Assembly (NCBI GenBank): GCA_024102815.1
Contig: JAGFJJ010000048.1
Coordinates: forward strand, 310,001-374,000
Length of the DNA: 64,000 bases
Origin: Phycisphaerae bacterium
GTDB lineage: Bacteria > Planctomycetota > Phycisphaerae > UBA1845
Direction of reading: 5' to 3'
In this document: positions 1 through 8,486 of the stretch, in pieces
Numbering within the stretch: position 1 is the stretch's first letter
Layout of the letters: each line of letters starts with the position of its first letter
Position numbers and translations under genes: made by a program
Notes under the pieces: generated by a model
What the model saw: only the letters and a program-made list of their open reading frames with translations
What the model was told of the DNA's origin: nothing
The model's database searches: none

Positions 1-628
1 TGAGCGCCGCGGCGATCTCCGTGCCGACGAGCATGGCTCCGGTGGTCTCGATGGTCACGGTGCAGAAGATGGGGACGCGCCGGCCTTTTTCCTTCATCGC
101 ATCGATGGCGGCGACGATGGCGGCCTTGGCCTGGAGGATGTCCTGGCAGGTCTCGATGAGGATGGCGTCGGCGCCGCCGTCGAGCAGGCCACGGTGCTGC
201 TCGGTGTAGCTGTCGACGAGCGCGTCCCAGGTCGTCTGCAGCAGCGAGGGCAGTCGGGTTCCGGGTCCGGCGGACGCGACGACGAAGCGAGGTCGATTTG
301 GGCGGGTGAATTCATCGCAGGCGCCGCGAGCGATCTCGGCGGCGCGGCGGTTGACCTCGTAGGTCTTGTCGGCGATGCCGAACTCGCCCAAGACGTGCTT
401 GCTCGCGCCGAAGGTGTTGGTCATCACCGCATCGCATCCGACGGCGAGGAACGAGCGGTGGATCTCGCGGAGGACATCGGGACGGGTGAGCGTGATGATA
501 TCCGTGCAGTTCTCGTGGCCGTCGTAGTCGGCAAGCTTGAGGTCGTGACGGTGGACGGTGGTGCCCATCGCTCCGTCGAGGACGAGGACGCGCTGTTGAG
601 CGAGACGAATAATCGGGGCATCGGTCAT
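1..628 (-). CDS. metH: Methionine synthase (B12-dependent), N-terminal part, cut by window edge
   Basis: Only the first 209 residues are present; the reading frame is open to base 1. They match the homocysteine S-methyltransferase domain: DGAMGT at residues 18-23, TNTFGAS at 70-76 and ETCQD at 159-163, in a TIM-barrel order. The family uses this domain to bind homocysteine through zinc and to accept a methyl group from methylcobalamin, giving methionine in the cytoplasm. The zinc-ligand cysteines lie further C-terminal and are therefore not seen. The start is the ATG at 626-628. A stand-alone Hcy-domain methyltransferase (BHMT or MetH domain-split form) cannot be excluded because the B12 domains would lie outside the window. 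I saw no recognisable SAM, SAH or cobalamin riboswitch in the 190 bases upstream. Confidence 0.85.
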   Translation of the reverse strand, partial: MTDAPIIRLAQQRVLVLDGAMGTTVHRHDLKLADYDGHENCTDIITLTRPDVLREIHRSFLAVGCDAVMTNTFGASKHVLGEFGIADKTYEVNRRAAEIARGACDEFTRPNRPRFVVASAGPGTRLPSLLQTTWDALVDSYTEQHRGLLDGGADAILIETCQDILQAKAAIVAAIDAMKEKGRRVPIFCTVTIETTGAMLVGTEIAAAL

Positions 629-821
629 GGGTTCAATCCAATGGCAGTATCGACATTCTGCGGATCGACACGCAGGGCGTTGGGTTACGGCTTCATCTCA
701 TATCGCGGGGCTGCCCGCAAGGGGCCGCGCGGCGAGGCACTTCCGGAAGGTATGGTCAGTCGGCAATACGGGCAACGTTGAAAGCTTCAAGACCGCGCGG
801 ATGCGGTATTTATCGGCGGAA

Positions 822-1022
822 CTACGTTCGTTTCGACCAGTCGTCGGGGTCATAGACGCCGCGTTCGGGCAGATACTCACGAAAGAACAAGTAGGTCTCG
901 ACGAGCCATTTGAAACGCTCTTCGGGCGTAAGATTCGCGAAGGCGAAGAGATTCGCCAAGGCGGCGTCTTCGTAGCCGTCCACGGCGTCGGTAAGGCGGA
1001 GGGTCTCGCCGGGGTCGTTCAT
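822..1022 (-). CDS. Small protein overlapping the nucleotidyltransferase gene
   Basis: A 66-residue acidic protein whose ATG overlaps the TGA of the upstream nucleotidyltransferase gene (ATGA, 1019-1022), so the two are translationally coupled. A longer reading frame up to 1133 is open but lies inside the partner gene. The sequence is rich in aromatic and acidic residues, with a central helix-like stretch (LTPEERFKWLVETYLFF) and the ending DPDDWSKRT. I do not recognise the family. The coupling suggests a partner or antidote of the nucleotidyltransferase, as in other two-gene toxin-antitoxin-like pairs, but this is inference from arrangement only. Confidence 0.65.
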   Translation of the reverse strand: MNDPGETLRLTDAVDGYEDAALANLFAFANLTPEERFKWLVETYLFFREYLPERGVYDPDDWSKRT

Positions 1023-1531
1023 GGATTCCTGTTCGATCGCTGCGTTCGAATGGCCCGTAAGCGCTGCACGTCGGACTGATCCTGCTGCCTTCCGGTCGCC
1101 TCCTTCATGGCGATCAAATCGTCGAGACCGCACACGAGGACGTCGAGCCCGGCCATGCTGCGAGACTCGGCAGAGGCAAGCAGCCGATCAAACGACATCG
1201 GCGGATCGGCGAATAGATCGACGGCGAAGCCGGGATGGTCCGGGTGATGGAATGATAAGACCCGCAGTCCCTTGGTATTGACCCACTGGTTGCGAATGCC
1301 GGCGATGGCAAAGTCGCATGGATCGACCGGCAGTCGAGAAACGAATCCCGCGGCAAGCAACGCTTCAACGACTTTACGCGCTTCCGATTCCGCGAGATCG
1401 ATGACGAGGTCGATGTCGGCCGTCAGCCGATTCAGCCCGTGGAGCATCGCCGCAACGCCGCCGACGATCAGGAACCGCGCCCCGGCATCGTGGAGGACTG
1501 TAAGCGTCAGCGTGTAAGGATCTCGGTGCAT
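1019..1531 (-). CDS. Nucleotidyltransferase-fold protein (AbiEii/DUF6036-like)
   Basis: A 170-residue protein with the polymerase-beta-type nucleotidyltransferase signature: a glycine pair in LIVGGVAAMLHG (GG at 24-25) followed by T-A-D-I-D with metal-binding Asp39 and Asp41. The spacing is that of the AbiEii/DUF6036 class, whose members act as toxins or tRNA-modifying nucleotidyltransferases in toxin-antitoxin and abortive-infection systems. Start is the ATG at 1529-1531. It is first in a two-gene unit with the overlapping 66-residue gene. It could equally be an unlinked housekeeping nucleotidyltransferase; there is no HEPN or AbiEi partner next to it. Confidence 0.75.
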   Translation of the reverse strand: MHRDPYTLTLTVLHDAGARFLIVGGVAAMLHGLNRLTADIDLVIDLAESEARKVVEALLAAGFVSRLPVDPCDFAIAGIRNQWVNTKGLRVLSFHHPDHPGFAVDLFADPPMSFDRLLASAESRSMAGLDVLVCGLDDLIAMKEATGRQQDQSDVQRLRAIRTQRSNRNP

Positions 1532-1706
1532 GAGAACGTCACCGCGCGAAGCAAGGACCGCAGGTCATCGCCAGTGTCAGCGAATTATAGAACCGTCGCC
1601 AAAATGTGGGAAATCGCCTTATTCGGGTTCGCTGTTTCCGATTGCATTTCTGCGTACGGTTTGCGTTCATGCCGCGGGCTGAGCGGGGCCCTGCTTCGAC
1701 GAGCCG

Positions 1707-2708
1707 TTACAGCGGCTCTTCCACTTCCGCGCGGCGGTTGATCTTGACGGCGAGGTTTTCTTTGTGCCGCCCGAGCCGGCCGGCGAACTTGTTCCTCGAT
1801 TCCACCTGGAGAATGATCTCGCTTTCGTGGGGCTTGCCGGTCTGGATGAGGTCGCCGGGGGCGAGGCTGAGAAGCTCGTTCACGGTGATGGTGGTCTCGG
1901 CGAGGTACGCTTCGACATCGACGTAGGTGGCGCCCAGTGCGCGGGCGATTTCCTCGGAGCGATCGGTGGCGGTGGAGCGGCGCTGGTAGGCAAGCCAGCC
2001 CTGGGTCACGAGCTTGTCCACGACGGGTTCGATGACGTTGAAGGGAATGCAGAGGCTCATGGTGCCGGCGCGTCCTCCCATTTTGATCTCGAATCCGATG
2101 ACCACGACGATCTCGTTGGGGGCGACGATCTGCACGAGGTGGGGATTGCTCTCGAACTCGGCGACCTTGAACTCGACTTCGACGAGGTCGGTCCAGGCTT
2201 CGTTGAGGGTGGTGAGCGCACGCGTCGTGAGGCGGTTGACGAGGCGCTGCTCGATCATGGTCAGCGGGCGCTGGGGAATGAAGAGTTCGGAGTTGGTCCC
2301 CCCCATGAGTCGGTCGAGGATGGGGTAGATGATCAGGGGACTGATCTCCAGGCAGACCTGGCCTTCGAGCGGCTCGACGGAAAGCAGGTTGAAATTCGTG
2401 GGGTTGGGCAGGGAGTAGATGAACTCGCTGTAGGTGAGCTGCTCGGTGGTGGCGACGCGCACTTCGACGATGGTGCGCAGGAAGCCGGAGAGTGACGCAC
2501 CGAAGTTACGGGCGAAGGTGTCGTGAATGCCCTCGAGTGCCCGCATCTGCTCCTTGCTGACGCGCTCGGGACGCTTGAAGTCGTACGGGTGCAATTCCTT
2601 GTTGACCCGCTTCTCGCGTCCGGGTTCGCGGCGCGACGTGCCCACGCTACCGGTTTCGACGGCAGCCAGCAGGGCATCCACTTCGCTTTGATCAAGAACG
2701 TCAGCCAC
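1707..2708 (-). CDS. fliM: Flagellar motor switch protein FliM
   Basis: 333 residues, the usual FliM length. The N-terminus (MADVLDQSEVDALLAAV) matches the CheY-P-binding peptide of FliM. The middle domain follows (residues about 45-230), and the C-terminal FliN-like SpoA domain is seen at about 255-325 (VNELLSLAPGDLIQTG ... GRLGRHKENLAVKI). FliM forms the C-ring under the basal body with FliG and FliN and switches rotation when phospho-CheY binds. No other flagellar gene is visible here, so the gene is separated from the main flagellar loci. It is followed upstream by aroA on the same strand about 100 bases away. Confidence 0.93.
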   Translation of the reverse strand: MADVLDQSEVDALLAAVETGSVGTSRREPGREKRVNKELHPYDFKRPERVSKEQMRALEGIHDTFARNFGASLSGFLRTIVEVRVATTEQLTYSEFIYSLPNPTNFNLLSVEPLEGQVCLEISPLIIYPILDRLMGGTNSELFIPQRPLTMIEQRLVNRLTTRALTTLNEAWTDLVEVEFKVAEFESNPHLVQIVAPNEIVVVIGFEIKMGGRAGTMSLCIPFNVIEPVVDKLVTQGWLAYQRRSTATDRSEEIARALGATYVDVEAYLAETTITVNELLSLAPGDLIQTGKPHESEIILQVESRNKFAGRLGRHKENLAVKINRRAEVEEPL

Positions 2709-2807
2709 GGTAACGGCTCCTTATCTGTCGCGGCGCGCACCGCCTCCGCTGGAACTATCGGTGGAGCGGGAGCTTTTTCTTGAACCGGGGCCGCGTGACG
2801 CGATGAC

Positions 2808-4127
2808 CTATGGGCGCCCCGTTTCGGTCGCAACCTGCAGACGCAGGAAGAAATCGGGAAATGTCTTTTCGCAGCACTGCGGATCGCGGATGACGAGTCC
2901 GGGAACGCGTAGCCCGGCGAGGGCGAAGCTCATGGCCATGCGATGATCGTTGTAGGTATCGATTTCGACGGGGTGAAGTTGCTCGGAAGGGTGGATGGTC
3001 AATTCGTCGGCGCTTTCCTCGACCCGGGCGCCGAGCCTGGTCAACTCGCGGGTCATGGCCGCGATGCGGTCGGTTTCCTTGACGCGAAGGTTGGCGATGT
3101 TGCGGATGCGCGTCGGGCCTTCGGCAAAAAGCGCGATGACCGCCAGCGTCTGCGCGGTATCGGGCATGCCGCCGAGGTCGACATCGATGCCGCGAAGGGG
3201 CGACTGATCTGAAGGGCCATTGACGGTGAGACGATTGGCGCCGCGCTCGACGGCGCAGCCCATGGCTGTCAGAACGTCCACAAAGCGAACATCGCCCTGG
3301 AGGCTGTGGTCACCGAGGCCTTCCACCGTGACCCGTCCCCCGCATACGGCCGCGGCGGCGAGGAAGTACATGGCGTTGGTCGCGTCCGGTTCGATGGCAA
3401 GGTTCGTCGCGCGGTAACGCTGCGGCGCCTCGACAACGAATCGGCTGCTTCGGTGTGCCGAATCCGCGCGATCCGCCAGCACGACCACTCCGAACTGGTC
3501 CATGAGTCGTATGGTCATGTCCACGAAGGGGCGGCTGGGAAGATCGCTGGTCACTTCGATGAACAGGTCACGTCCGGCGTAGGGCGCGGCCATCAGGATT
3601 GCGCTGACCATCTGGCTGGATTCGGGCGCATCGAAGGCGACGTGTCCGCCGCGCAGGCCCTGGGCGTGCAGGCGAAGGGGCGGGAAGCCCTCGCTCTCAA
3701 GATACTCAACGCCGCAGCCCAGTGTTTGCAGCGCGGAACCCAGCGCGCCGATGGGGCGCTGGCGCATGCGTGGCACGCCGTCGAGGGTGAAATGTCCGTA
3801 GCCCGCGGCGCAGAGTGCGGCGAGGAAGCGTATGGTTGTGCCGCTATTGCCGCAGAAGAGTTCGGCTTCGCTCTCGGGGAGTTGCCCGCCGCAGCCGGTG
3901 ATCTCGGCGCAGAGGGACGACTTGTCAACGGTGGCCGCGATTCCCAGGGCGCGGAGCGCGTCGAGCATGATCCGCGTGTCTTCGGCCAGGAGGATGTTGT
4001 CGAGCACGCTGACGCCGTCGGCCAGGGCGGCAAGGACGAGGGCGCGGTTGGTCAGGCTCTTGGAGCCGGGCACACGGACGACGGCATCGAGCGGGCCGGA
4101 CACGTTCTTACAGCGGTAAGCGTCCAC
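2808..4127 (-). CDS. aroA: 3-phosphoshikimate 1-carboxyvinyltransferase (EPSP synthase)
   Basis: 439 residues, full length. It joins shikimate-3-phosphate and phosphoenolpyruvate in the shikimate pathway. Visible family motifs are PGSKSLTNRAL near residue 20 (phosphate/PEP binding), CGNSGTTIRFL near 92, RMRQRPIG near 120, and DTYNDHRMAMS near 395. The gene is divergent from aroF, the first enzyme of the same pathway, across an 80-base spacer, so the two may share a control region. Starting at 4127 gives MDAYRCKNV, which fits the family N-terminus. Confidence 0.96.
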   Translation of the reverse strand: MDAYRCKNVSGPLDAVVRVPGSKSLTNRALVLAALADGVSVLDNILLAEDTRIMLDALRALGIAATVDKSSLCAEITGCGGQLPESEAELFCGNSGTTIRFLAALCAAGYGHFTLDGVPRMRQRPIGALGSALQTLGCGVEYLESEGFPPLRLHAQGLRGGHVAFDAPESSQMVSAILMAAPYAGRDLFIEVTSDLPSRPFVDMTIRLMDQFGVVVLADRADSAHRSSRFVVEAPQRYRATNLAIEPDATNAMYFLAAAAVCGGRVTVEGLGDHSLQGDVRFVDVLTAMGCAVERGANRLTVNGPSDQSPLRGIDVDLGGMPDTAQTLAVIALFAEGPTRIRNIANLRVKETDRIAAMTRELTRLGARVEESADELTIHPSEQLHPVEIDTYNDHRMAMSFALAGLRVPGLVIRDPQCCEKTFPDFFLRLQVATETGRP

Positions 4128-4207
4128 GAACGGAGTGTAGGGCGGGTCGCGGCGGGGAGGAAGTCGCGACGCTTCCCGATCCTCCGCGGCGGCCGTACCA
4201 TTTCGGC

Positions 4208-5230
4208 ATGGACCTGATCGTCGTCATGCGTTCCACGGCCAGCGAGGAGGAAGTCTCCCGCGTGGTCGCCCGGGTGGAGGAGCTGGGCATGGTGGCCCAC
4301 CGCTCGCGGGCGTCGTACCGCACCATCGTCGGGGCCATCGGGCCGAAGTCGCCGCAGACGCAGGACCAGCTCCAGCAGCTCCCCGGCGTGGACGAGGTCA
4401 TGGCCATCACCCAGCCGTACAAGTTGGCCTCGCGCGAGTTCCACGAAGCGGACACGCTGTTCGACGTGGGCGGGGTTCGCATCGGCGGGTCGTACGTCAA
4501 CATTATCGCCGGGCCGTGTGCCATCGAGAGCCGCGAAGTTCTCTTCTCCGTCGGGCGGGCGGTCCGCGACGCGGGGGCGACCATCCTGCGCGGGGGGGCG
4601 TTTAAGCCACGATCATCCCCGTATTCGTTCAGCGGACTGGGGCGCGAAGGGCTGCAACTGCTCCAGGAAGCAGGTCGTGAACTGGGCATGCCCACGATCA
4701 CCGAGGTCATGGACCCGCGCGACGTGGACGTGGTTTGCCAGTATGCCGACATCCTCCAGATCGGCGCTCGCAACATGCAGAACTACAACCTGCTGCTGGA
4801 GGTGGGGCGGACGGACAAGCCCGTGCTCATCAAGCGCGGTTTCGCCGCGTCCATCGGCGAGCTGCTCATGTCGGCCGAGTACGTGCTCAGCGAGGGCAAC
4901 CACCGCGTGATGCTCTGCGAACGGGGCATCCGCACCTTCGCCGAGGAGACGCGTTTCACGCTGGACGTGTCGGCCGTGCCCGTCATTCAGGAGCGGTGCC
5001 ACCTTCCCGTCTTCGTCGATCCCTCCCACGCCGCGGGCAAGCGCGACCTTGTGCCGGCTTTGGCTCTGGCGGGCATAGCCGCGGGCGCGGCCGGGGCGAT
5101 TGTGGAAGTACACAGTTGCCCGGATCGAGCCCTGTGCGACGGCCCGCAGGCGGTCTTGCCGGGGAATTTCGTCAAGCTGATGAACCAGATACGGGAGGTT
5201 GCGAAGGTGGTGGGGAAGATAAGCGCGTAG
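4208..5230 (+). CDS. aroF: 3-deoxy-7-phosphoheptulonate synthase (DAHP synthase, type I beta)
   Basis: 340 residues. It condenses erythrose-4-phosphate with phosphoenolpyruvate to open the shikimate pathway. The first ~75 residues form the ferredoxin-like regulatory domain typical of the Thermotoga-type enzyme (MDLIVVMRSTASEEEV). The barrel follows, with IAGPCAIES near residue 101, GGAFKPRSSPYSF near 131, QIGARNMQNY near 188 and FVDPSHAAGKR near 272. In this family the N-terminal domain mediates feedback inhibition by aromatic amino acids. It is divergent from aroA. Confidence 0.95.
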   Translation: MDLIVVMRSTASEEEVSRVVARVEELGMVAHRSRASYRTIVGAIGPKSPQTQDQLQQLPGVDEVMAITQPYKLASREFHEADTLFDVGGVRIGGSYVNIIAGPCAIESREVLFSVGRAVRDAGATILRGGAFKPRSSPYSFSGLGREGLQLLQEAGRELGMPTITEVMDPRDVDVVCQYADILQIGARNMQNYNLLLEVGRTDKPVLIKRGFAASIGELLMSAEYVLSEGNHRVMLCERGIRTFAEETRFTLDVSAVPVIQERCHLPVFVDPSHAAGKRDLVPALALAGIAAGAAGAIVEVHSCPDRALCDGPQAVLPGNFVKLMNQIREVAKVVGKISA

Positions 5231-5344
5231 GGCGGATCGGGCGGCGCTATGTAGCACAATTCTGTCACGGCGGGCTGCGCCAGTTAAGTTGGTCAAAGTC
5301 GAGTCCACGGCGGGTGTAACCAGCACTACTCAAAGGAATCGGGG

Positions 5345-7096
5345 ATGGGCGAAATAGGCGACGTGACCTGCTGGCACACCGCGAGAGGGCTGGCGAGGTA
5401 TTCGGTGCTCGTGACCCACGCTGGGCTTCATAAGTTTCAGGAAATCAAAAGCGATGACCGCTATGTGTTGCTACAGAAGGCTCACGCCAAGTTGGCTCAA
5501 TGGGATGAAATGTGGGAGCGTCAGCAGGAGGCGGCAGATCGGGAGACGGAGAGGCGAAATCAGGCGGCCGAGATTGAGGCGAAGATCGCCTACGCCACGG
5601 ATCACACCAAGCAAATTCAGCTAGAACACAATCGTCTCGAGACCCTGCTCCTGCACACGCTTAGCGTGAACGACTGCATTGACTGGAACTCGCTTAAGAG
5701 CGCCGGTGACTATCCTCACCCCAAGCCGCAACGGCCCGTTCTTCCTCCGATACCCATCAAACCAGTATTTCCGCCGCAGCCACGGTCCACCGATCCGGCC
5801 TACATCCCCCCCCTTGGGCTGTTGGACAGACTTTTTGCATCCAGACGAAAGACGAAGATTGATGCTCAAGCGAAGCGGTTTGCCAGTGATTGCGAGGCGT
5901 GGAAAGCCAGAAAAGCAGAAGCAACTGAACTCTATAATACCCAAGTGCGCGACTATAACGCCACACTGCTGCGACTCCAGGAGAAGTTCACGAATGATAC
6001 GAGTGCTTGGGAAAGCGCGAGAGAGGTCTTTCTTCAAGAGCAACTCAAATCCAACGCGGCTATCGATAGTAAGAAGGCGTTGTACGAAAGCGGCGCTCCC
6101 GAGGCCATTATCGACTATTGCGAGTTGGTCTTAGCTCGATCGGAGTACCCGGACTATTTTCCTCAAACCTATGAGCTTGAATATCGCCCAGAGAGCACAT
6201 TGCTAGTCGTAAACTACCAGTTGCCAGCCCCCCGGGACATCCCAACACTCAAAGAAATAAGTTACGTGCGCTCACGTGATGAGTACTCCGAGAAACACGT
6301 TTCCGAGGCACAACGTAACGCCCTTTATGATAGTGTCTTGTATCAGGTCGCCATCCGGACGATTCACGAGTTGTTTGAGGCGGATCAGGTCAACGCATTC
6401 GAGTCCATTGTTTTCAACGGGATTGTTCAGTCGACCGATTCGGCCACGGGGCATGAGACAACGAACTGTATACTTTCGGTGCAAGCCGACAAGAGTGAAT
6501 TCATGGAAATGGACTTGAGCCGAGTGGACCCGAAGGCGTGCTTTCGAAGGCTCAAGGGCGTGGGCAGTTCCAAACTCCATAGTATTACGGCCGTCGCACC
6601 ACTTGTCACGATGGAAAAGGAGGACCGCAGGTTTGTGGAAGCGTTCGATGTGGCCCATGCGCTAGATAACAGCACGAATCTCGCGGCTATGGATTGGGAA
6701 GAATTCGAGCATCTTATACGCCAGTTATTTGAGAGTCACTTTGCGGCCGGAGGCGGAGAGGTCAGAGTTACTCGCGCGAGCAGAGACGGCGGCGTGGATG
6801 CGGTTGTGTTTGATCCCGATCCGATCCGTGGGGGAAAAATCGTCATACAAGCCAAGCGATACACTGTTACAGTGGGAGTTGATGCAGTGCGCGACTTGTA
6901 TGGCACGGTGATAAACGAGGGGGCAAACAAGGGCATTCTTGTCACGACATCCCACTACGGACCCGATGCGTATGGATTCGCGAAGGGTAAGCCGATTACG
7001 CTCCTTGACGGCGGCAACCTCCTGCACTTGCTTCAGTCGCACGGATACAAGGCAAAGATCGACATTAAGGAGGCGCGATCACAAATGGCAGGGTGA
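5345..7096 (+). CDS. Mrr-like restriction endonuclease with long N-terminal region
   Basis: 583 residues. The C-terminal ~130 residues are an Mrr-type PD-(D/E)xK nuclease domain: MDWEEFEHLIRQLF, then DGGVDAVVF at about 480-487 and QAKRY at about 502-506, which supply the metal-binding acid and the Q-x-K motif. Residues 30-110 are strongly helical and charged, probably coiled coil, followed by a proline-rich linker and a second helical stretch at 180-260. Such proteins cleave modified or foreign DNA in the cytoplasm. The gene is lower in GC than its neighbours, stands alone between housekeeping genes and overlaps the convergent downstream gene by 18 bases, all consistent with acquisition. Start is an ATG at 5345; no strong ribosome site is obvious. 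Confidence 0.8.
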   Translation: MGEIGDVTCWHTARGLARYSVLVTHAGLHKFQEIKSDDRYVLLQKAHAKLAQWDEMWERQQEAADRETERRNQAAEIEAKIAYATDHTKQIQLEHNRLETLLLHTLSVNDCIDWNSLKSAGDYPHPKPQRPVLPPIPIKPVFPPQPRSTDPAYIPPLGLLDRLFASRRKTKIDAQAKRFASDCEAWKARKAEATELYNTQVRDYNATLLRLQEKFTNDTSAWESAREVFLQEQLKSNAAIDSKKALYESGAPEAIIDYCELVLARSEYPDYFPQTYELEYRPESTLLVVNYQLPAPRDIPTLKEISYVRSRDEYSEKHVSEAQRNALYDSVLYQVAIRTIHELFEADQVNAFESIVFNGIVQSTDSATGHETTNCILSVQADKSEFMEMDLSRVDPKACFRRLKGVGSSKLHSITAVAPLVTMEKEDRRFVEAFDVAHALDNSTNLAAMDWEEFEHLIRQLFESHFAAGGGEVRVTRASRDGGVDAVVFDPDPIRGGKIVIQAKRYTVTVGVDAVRDLYGTVINEGANKGILVTTSHYGPDAYGFAKGKPITLLDGGNLLHLLQSHGYKAKIDIKEARSQMAG

Positions 7097-7750
7097 TCGC
7101 AAGTCCGGCTCGTCACTGGAGACGGCGGCTTGTGTCGGGCTGTTGAGAACCCGCGTTCCGCACTCCGGACAAATGCCGGAGACGTTCCCGCGAAGGTCGT
7201 AACCGCAATTCAGGCAATACCCCAAGCTGCGGCGTTGCTCGATCTCGTTTTCCATCCAGACGGCCCGAGCGTAGCGCTTAAACAAGCCGGCCGCGGTCAT
7301 CGTCAACCAGGACAGCACAACGAGCGGCGGGAGTGAGAGAATCAACGGAAAGCGATGCAGGCTGATTTCGTGGAAGTACCAATATCCGAAATCGCCGTGC
7401 GGGCGACCCCTGTAGAAGTAGCGCCTCCAGTACGCACCTTTCTCTCGTGGAAGTCGATGGTACCACTTCCAAGTCTGCCACGACGGGGTGTCGCTTAGCC
7501 GGGTCGGCGCCCTGCCGATACCGAGGTACGCGTGATATTGGACGTAAATCAATCCCCGATACATGGAAATGGCGTACTCGCCGGACTGCCCCAGAGGCTT
7601 CCACCAACGTGAGAACGTCAGCGCGGGCGTCGGGATGAAACTGATGGCGTGGAGAAGCACGACCAGGGCGAGCCCAGGCGCGATTCGGATGAGCCAAACG
7701 CGGCGGTGTGTTCCCTTCTTCGCCAATGGTGTCGTTGCTGCATTGAACAC
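7079..7750 (-). CDS. Membrane protein with C-terminal zinc ribbon
   Basis: 223 residues with two predicted membrane segments (about 20-40 and 135-160) separated by a soluble loop rich in Trp, Tyr and Arg. Near the C-terminus is a four-cysteine zinc ribbon, CLNCGYDLRG ... CPEC (Cys179, 182, 194, 197). This CxxCGYDLRG ribbon is a hallmark of many uncharacterised planctomycete membrane proteins, and is one reason for assigning the window to that group. The role is unknown. The 3' end overlaps the convergent Mrr-like gene by 18 bases. Confidence 0.7.
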   Translation of the reverse strand: MFNAATTPLAKKGTHRRVWLIRIAPGLALVVLLHAISFIPTPALTFSRWWKPLGQSGEYAISMYRGLIYVQYHAYLGIGRAPTRLSDTPSWQTWKWYHRLPREKGAYWRRYFYRGRPHGDFGYWYFHEISLHRFPLILSLPPLVVLSWLTMTAAGLFKRYARAVWMENEIEQRRSLGYCLNCGYDLRGNVSGICPECGTRVLNSPTQAAVSSDEPDLRSPCHL

Positions 7751-7843
7751 GGTTGCCAGTTACCCCGAAATATCAAGCGATGATTGTCGATGGAAGTGTG
7801 AGTCTGCACAAGTAGCGCAGAGCGGGTAGTGCCCGGCGAACAA

Positions 7844-8452
7844 CTAGCGATGCTGCCGGATCGCGCTACGGACGACGAACCACGTCATGGCGCAGATGCC
7901 AATCCAAATGGCGTTGACATGCACAGGGGCAGCAAGTGAAGGACGGGTTGCGAGCTGCCACGGTTGAACGTCGAGTACGTTCAAGTTCCTTTCGCAGTTG
8001 TCACGCGATTGCGGACAGGCCGACGCGCATGCAATGAACTGCTCCAGTTGCTGGATCGCCTGCTCGGTCCAGTTTTCGGACGGAGTTATTTCTTTCCTGT
8101 TGAACAGGGCCTCAACGGCCTCGGAAATCTCGGGTTGTTGTGACGATGGCCCCGGCGGTGAGGGGGGCGGTTGGAGGCTCAGTGCAGATGACTTCGATAA
8201 TTGAGTTGTGAGGGAGAGTCCATTGATGGAGAGCAACAGCGAGCAACTGACGCCGTTGCTATCGTCACAGCAGTCGCGGACGTCAACCAAGACCCTATGC
8301 CCCCCATCGAAGCCTTTGACCTTCAGCACATAAGCATTCGGTATTGTGATCCACCGTGAAGGTGTGTGATACCAGATGGCCAAAAGGACCAGACCGGCCG
8401 CGCAAATAGGGACCACGAGGATGTTGACGAGGGTTCTCAAGGTTAGCCCCAT
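7844..8452 (-). CDS. Predicted membrane protein of unknown function
   Basis: About 202 residues from the ATG at 8452. A first membrane helix lies at about 8-28 (VNILVVPICAAGLVLLAIWY) and a second at the C-terminus (NAIWIGICAMTWFVV), with a presumably extracytoplasmic domain between them that contains a CC pair, a proline/serine linker and a C-x3-C-x5-C stretch. I do not recognise the family. An alternative GTG start at 8503 would overlap the end of the upstream gene by 17 bases, which would couple translation. Both starts lack a strong ribosome site. Confidence 0.5.
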   Translation of the reverse strand: MGLTLRTLVNILVVPICAAGLVLLAIWYHTPSRWITIPNAYVLKVKGFDGGHRVLVDVRDCCDDSNGVSCSLLLSINGLSLTTQLSKSSALSLQPPPSPPGPSSQQPEISEAVEALFNRKEITPSENWTEQAIQQLEQFIACASACPQSRDNCERNLNVLDVQPWQLATRPSLAAPVHVNAIWIGICAMTWFVVRSAIRQHR

Positions 8453-8486
8453 CTGAAGTAGACGACCGACCGGATTCGGCAGGTCT

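Noticed and set aside
629-821. A riboswitch (SAM, SAH or cobalamin) before metH
   Set aside because: None of the conserved core sequences of these classes could be found in the spacer.
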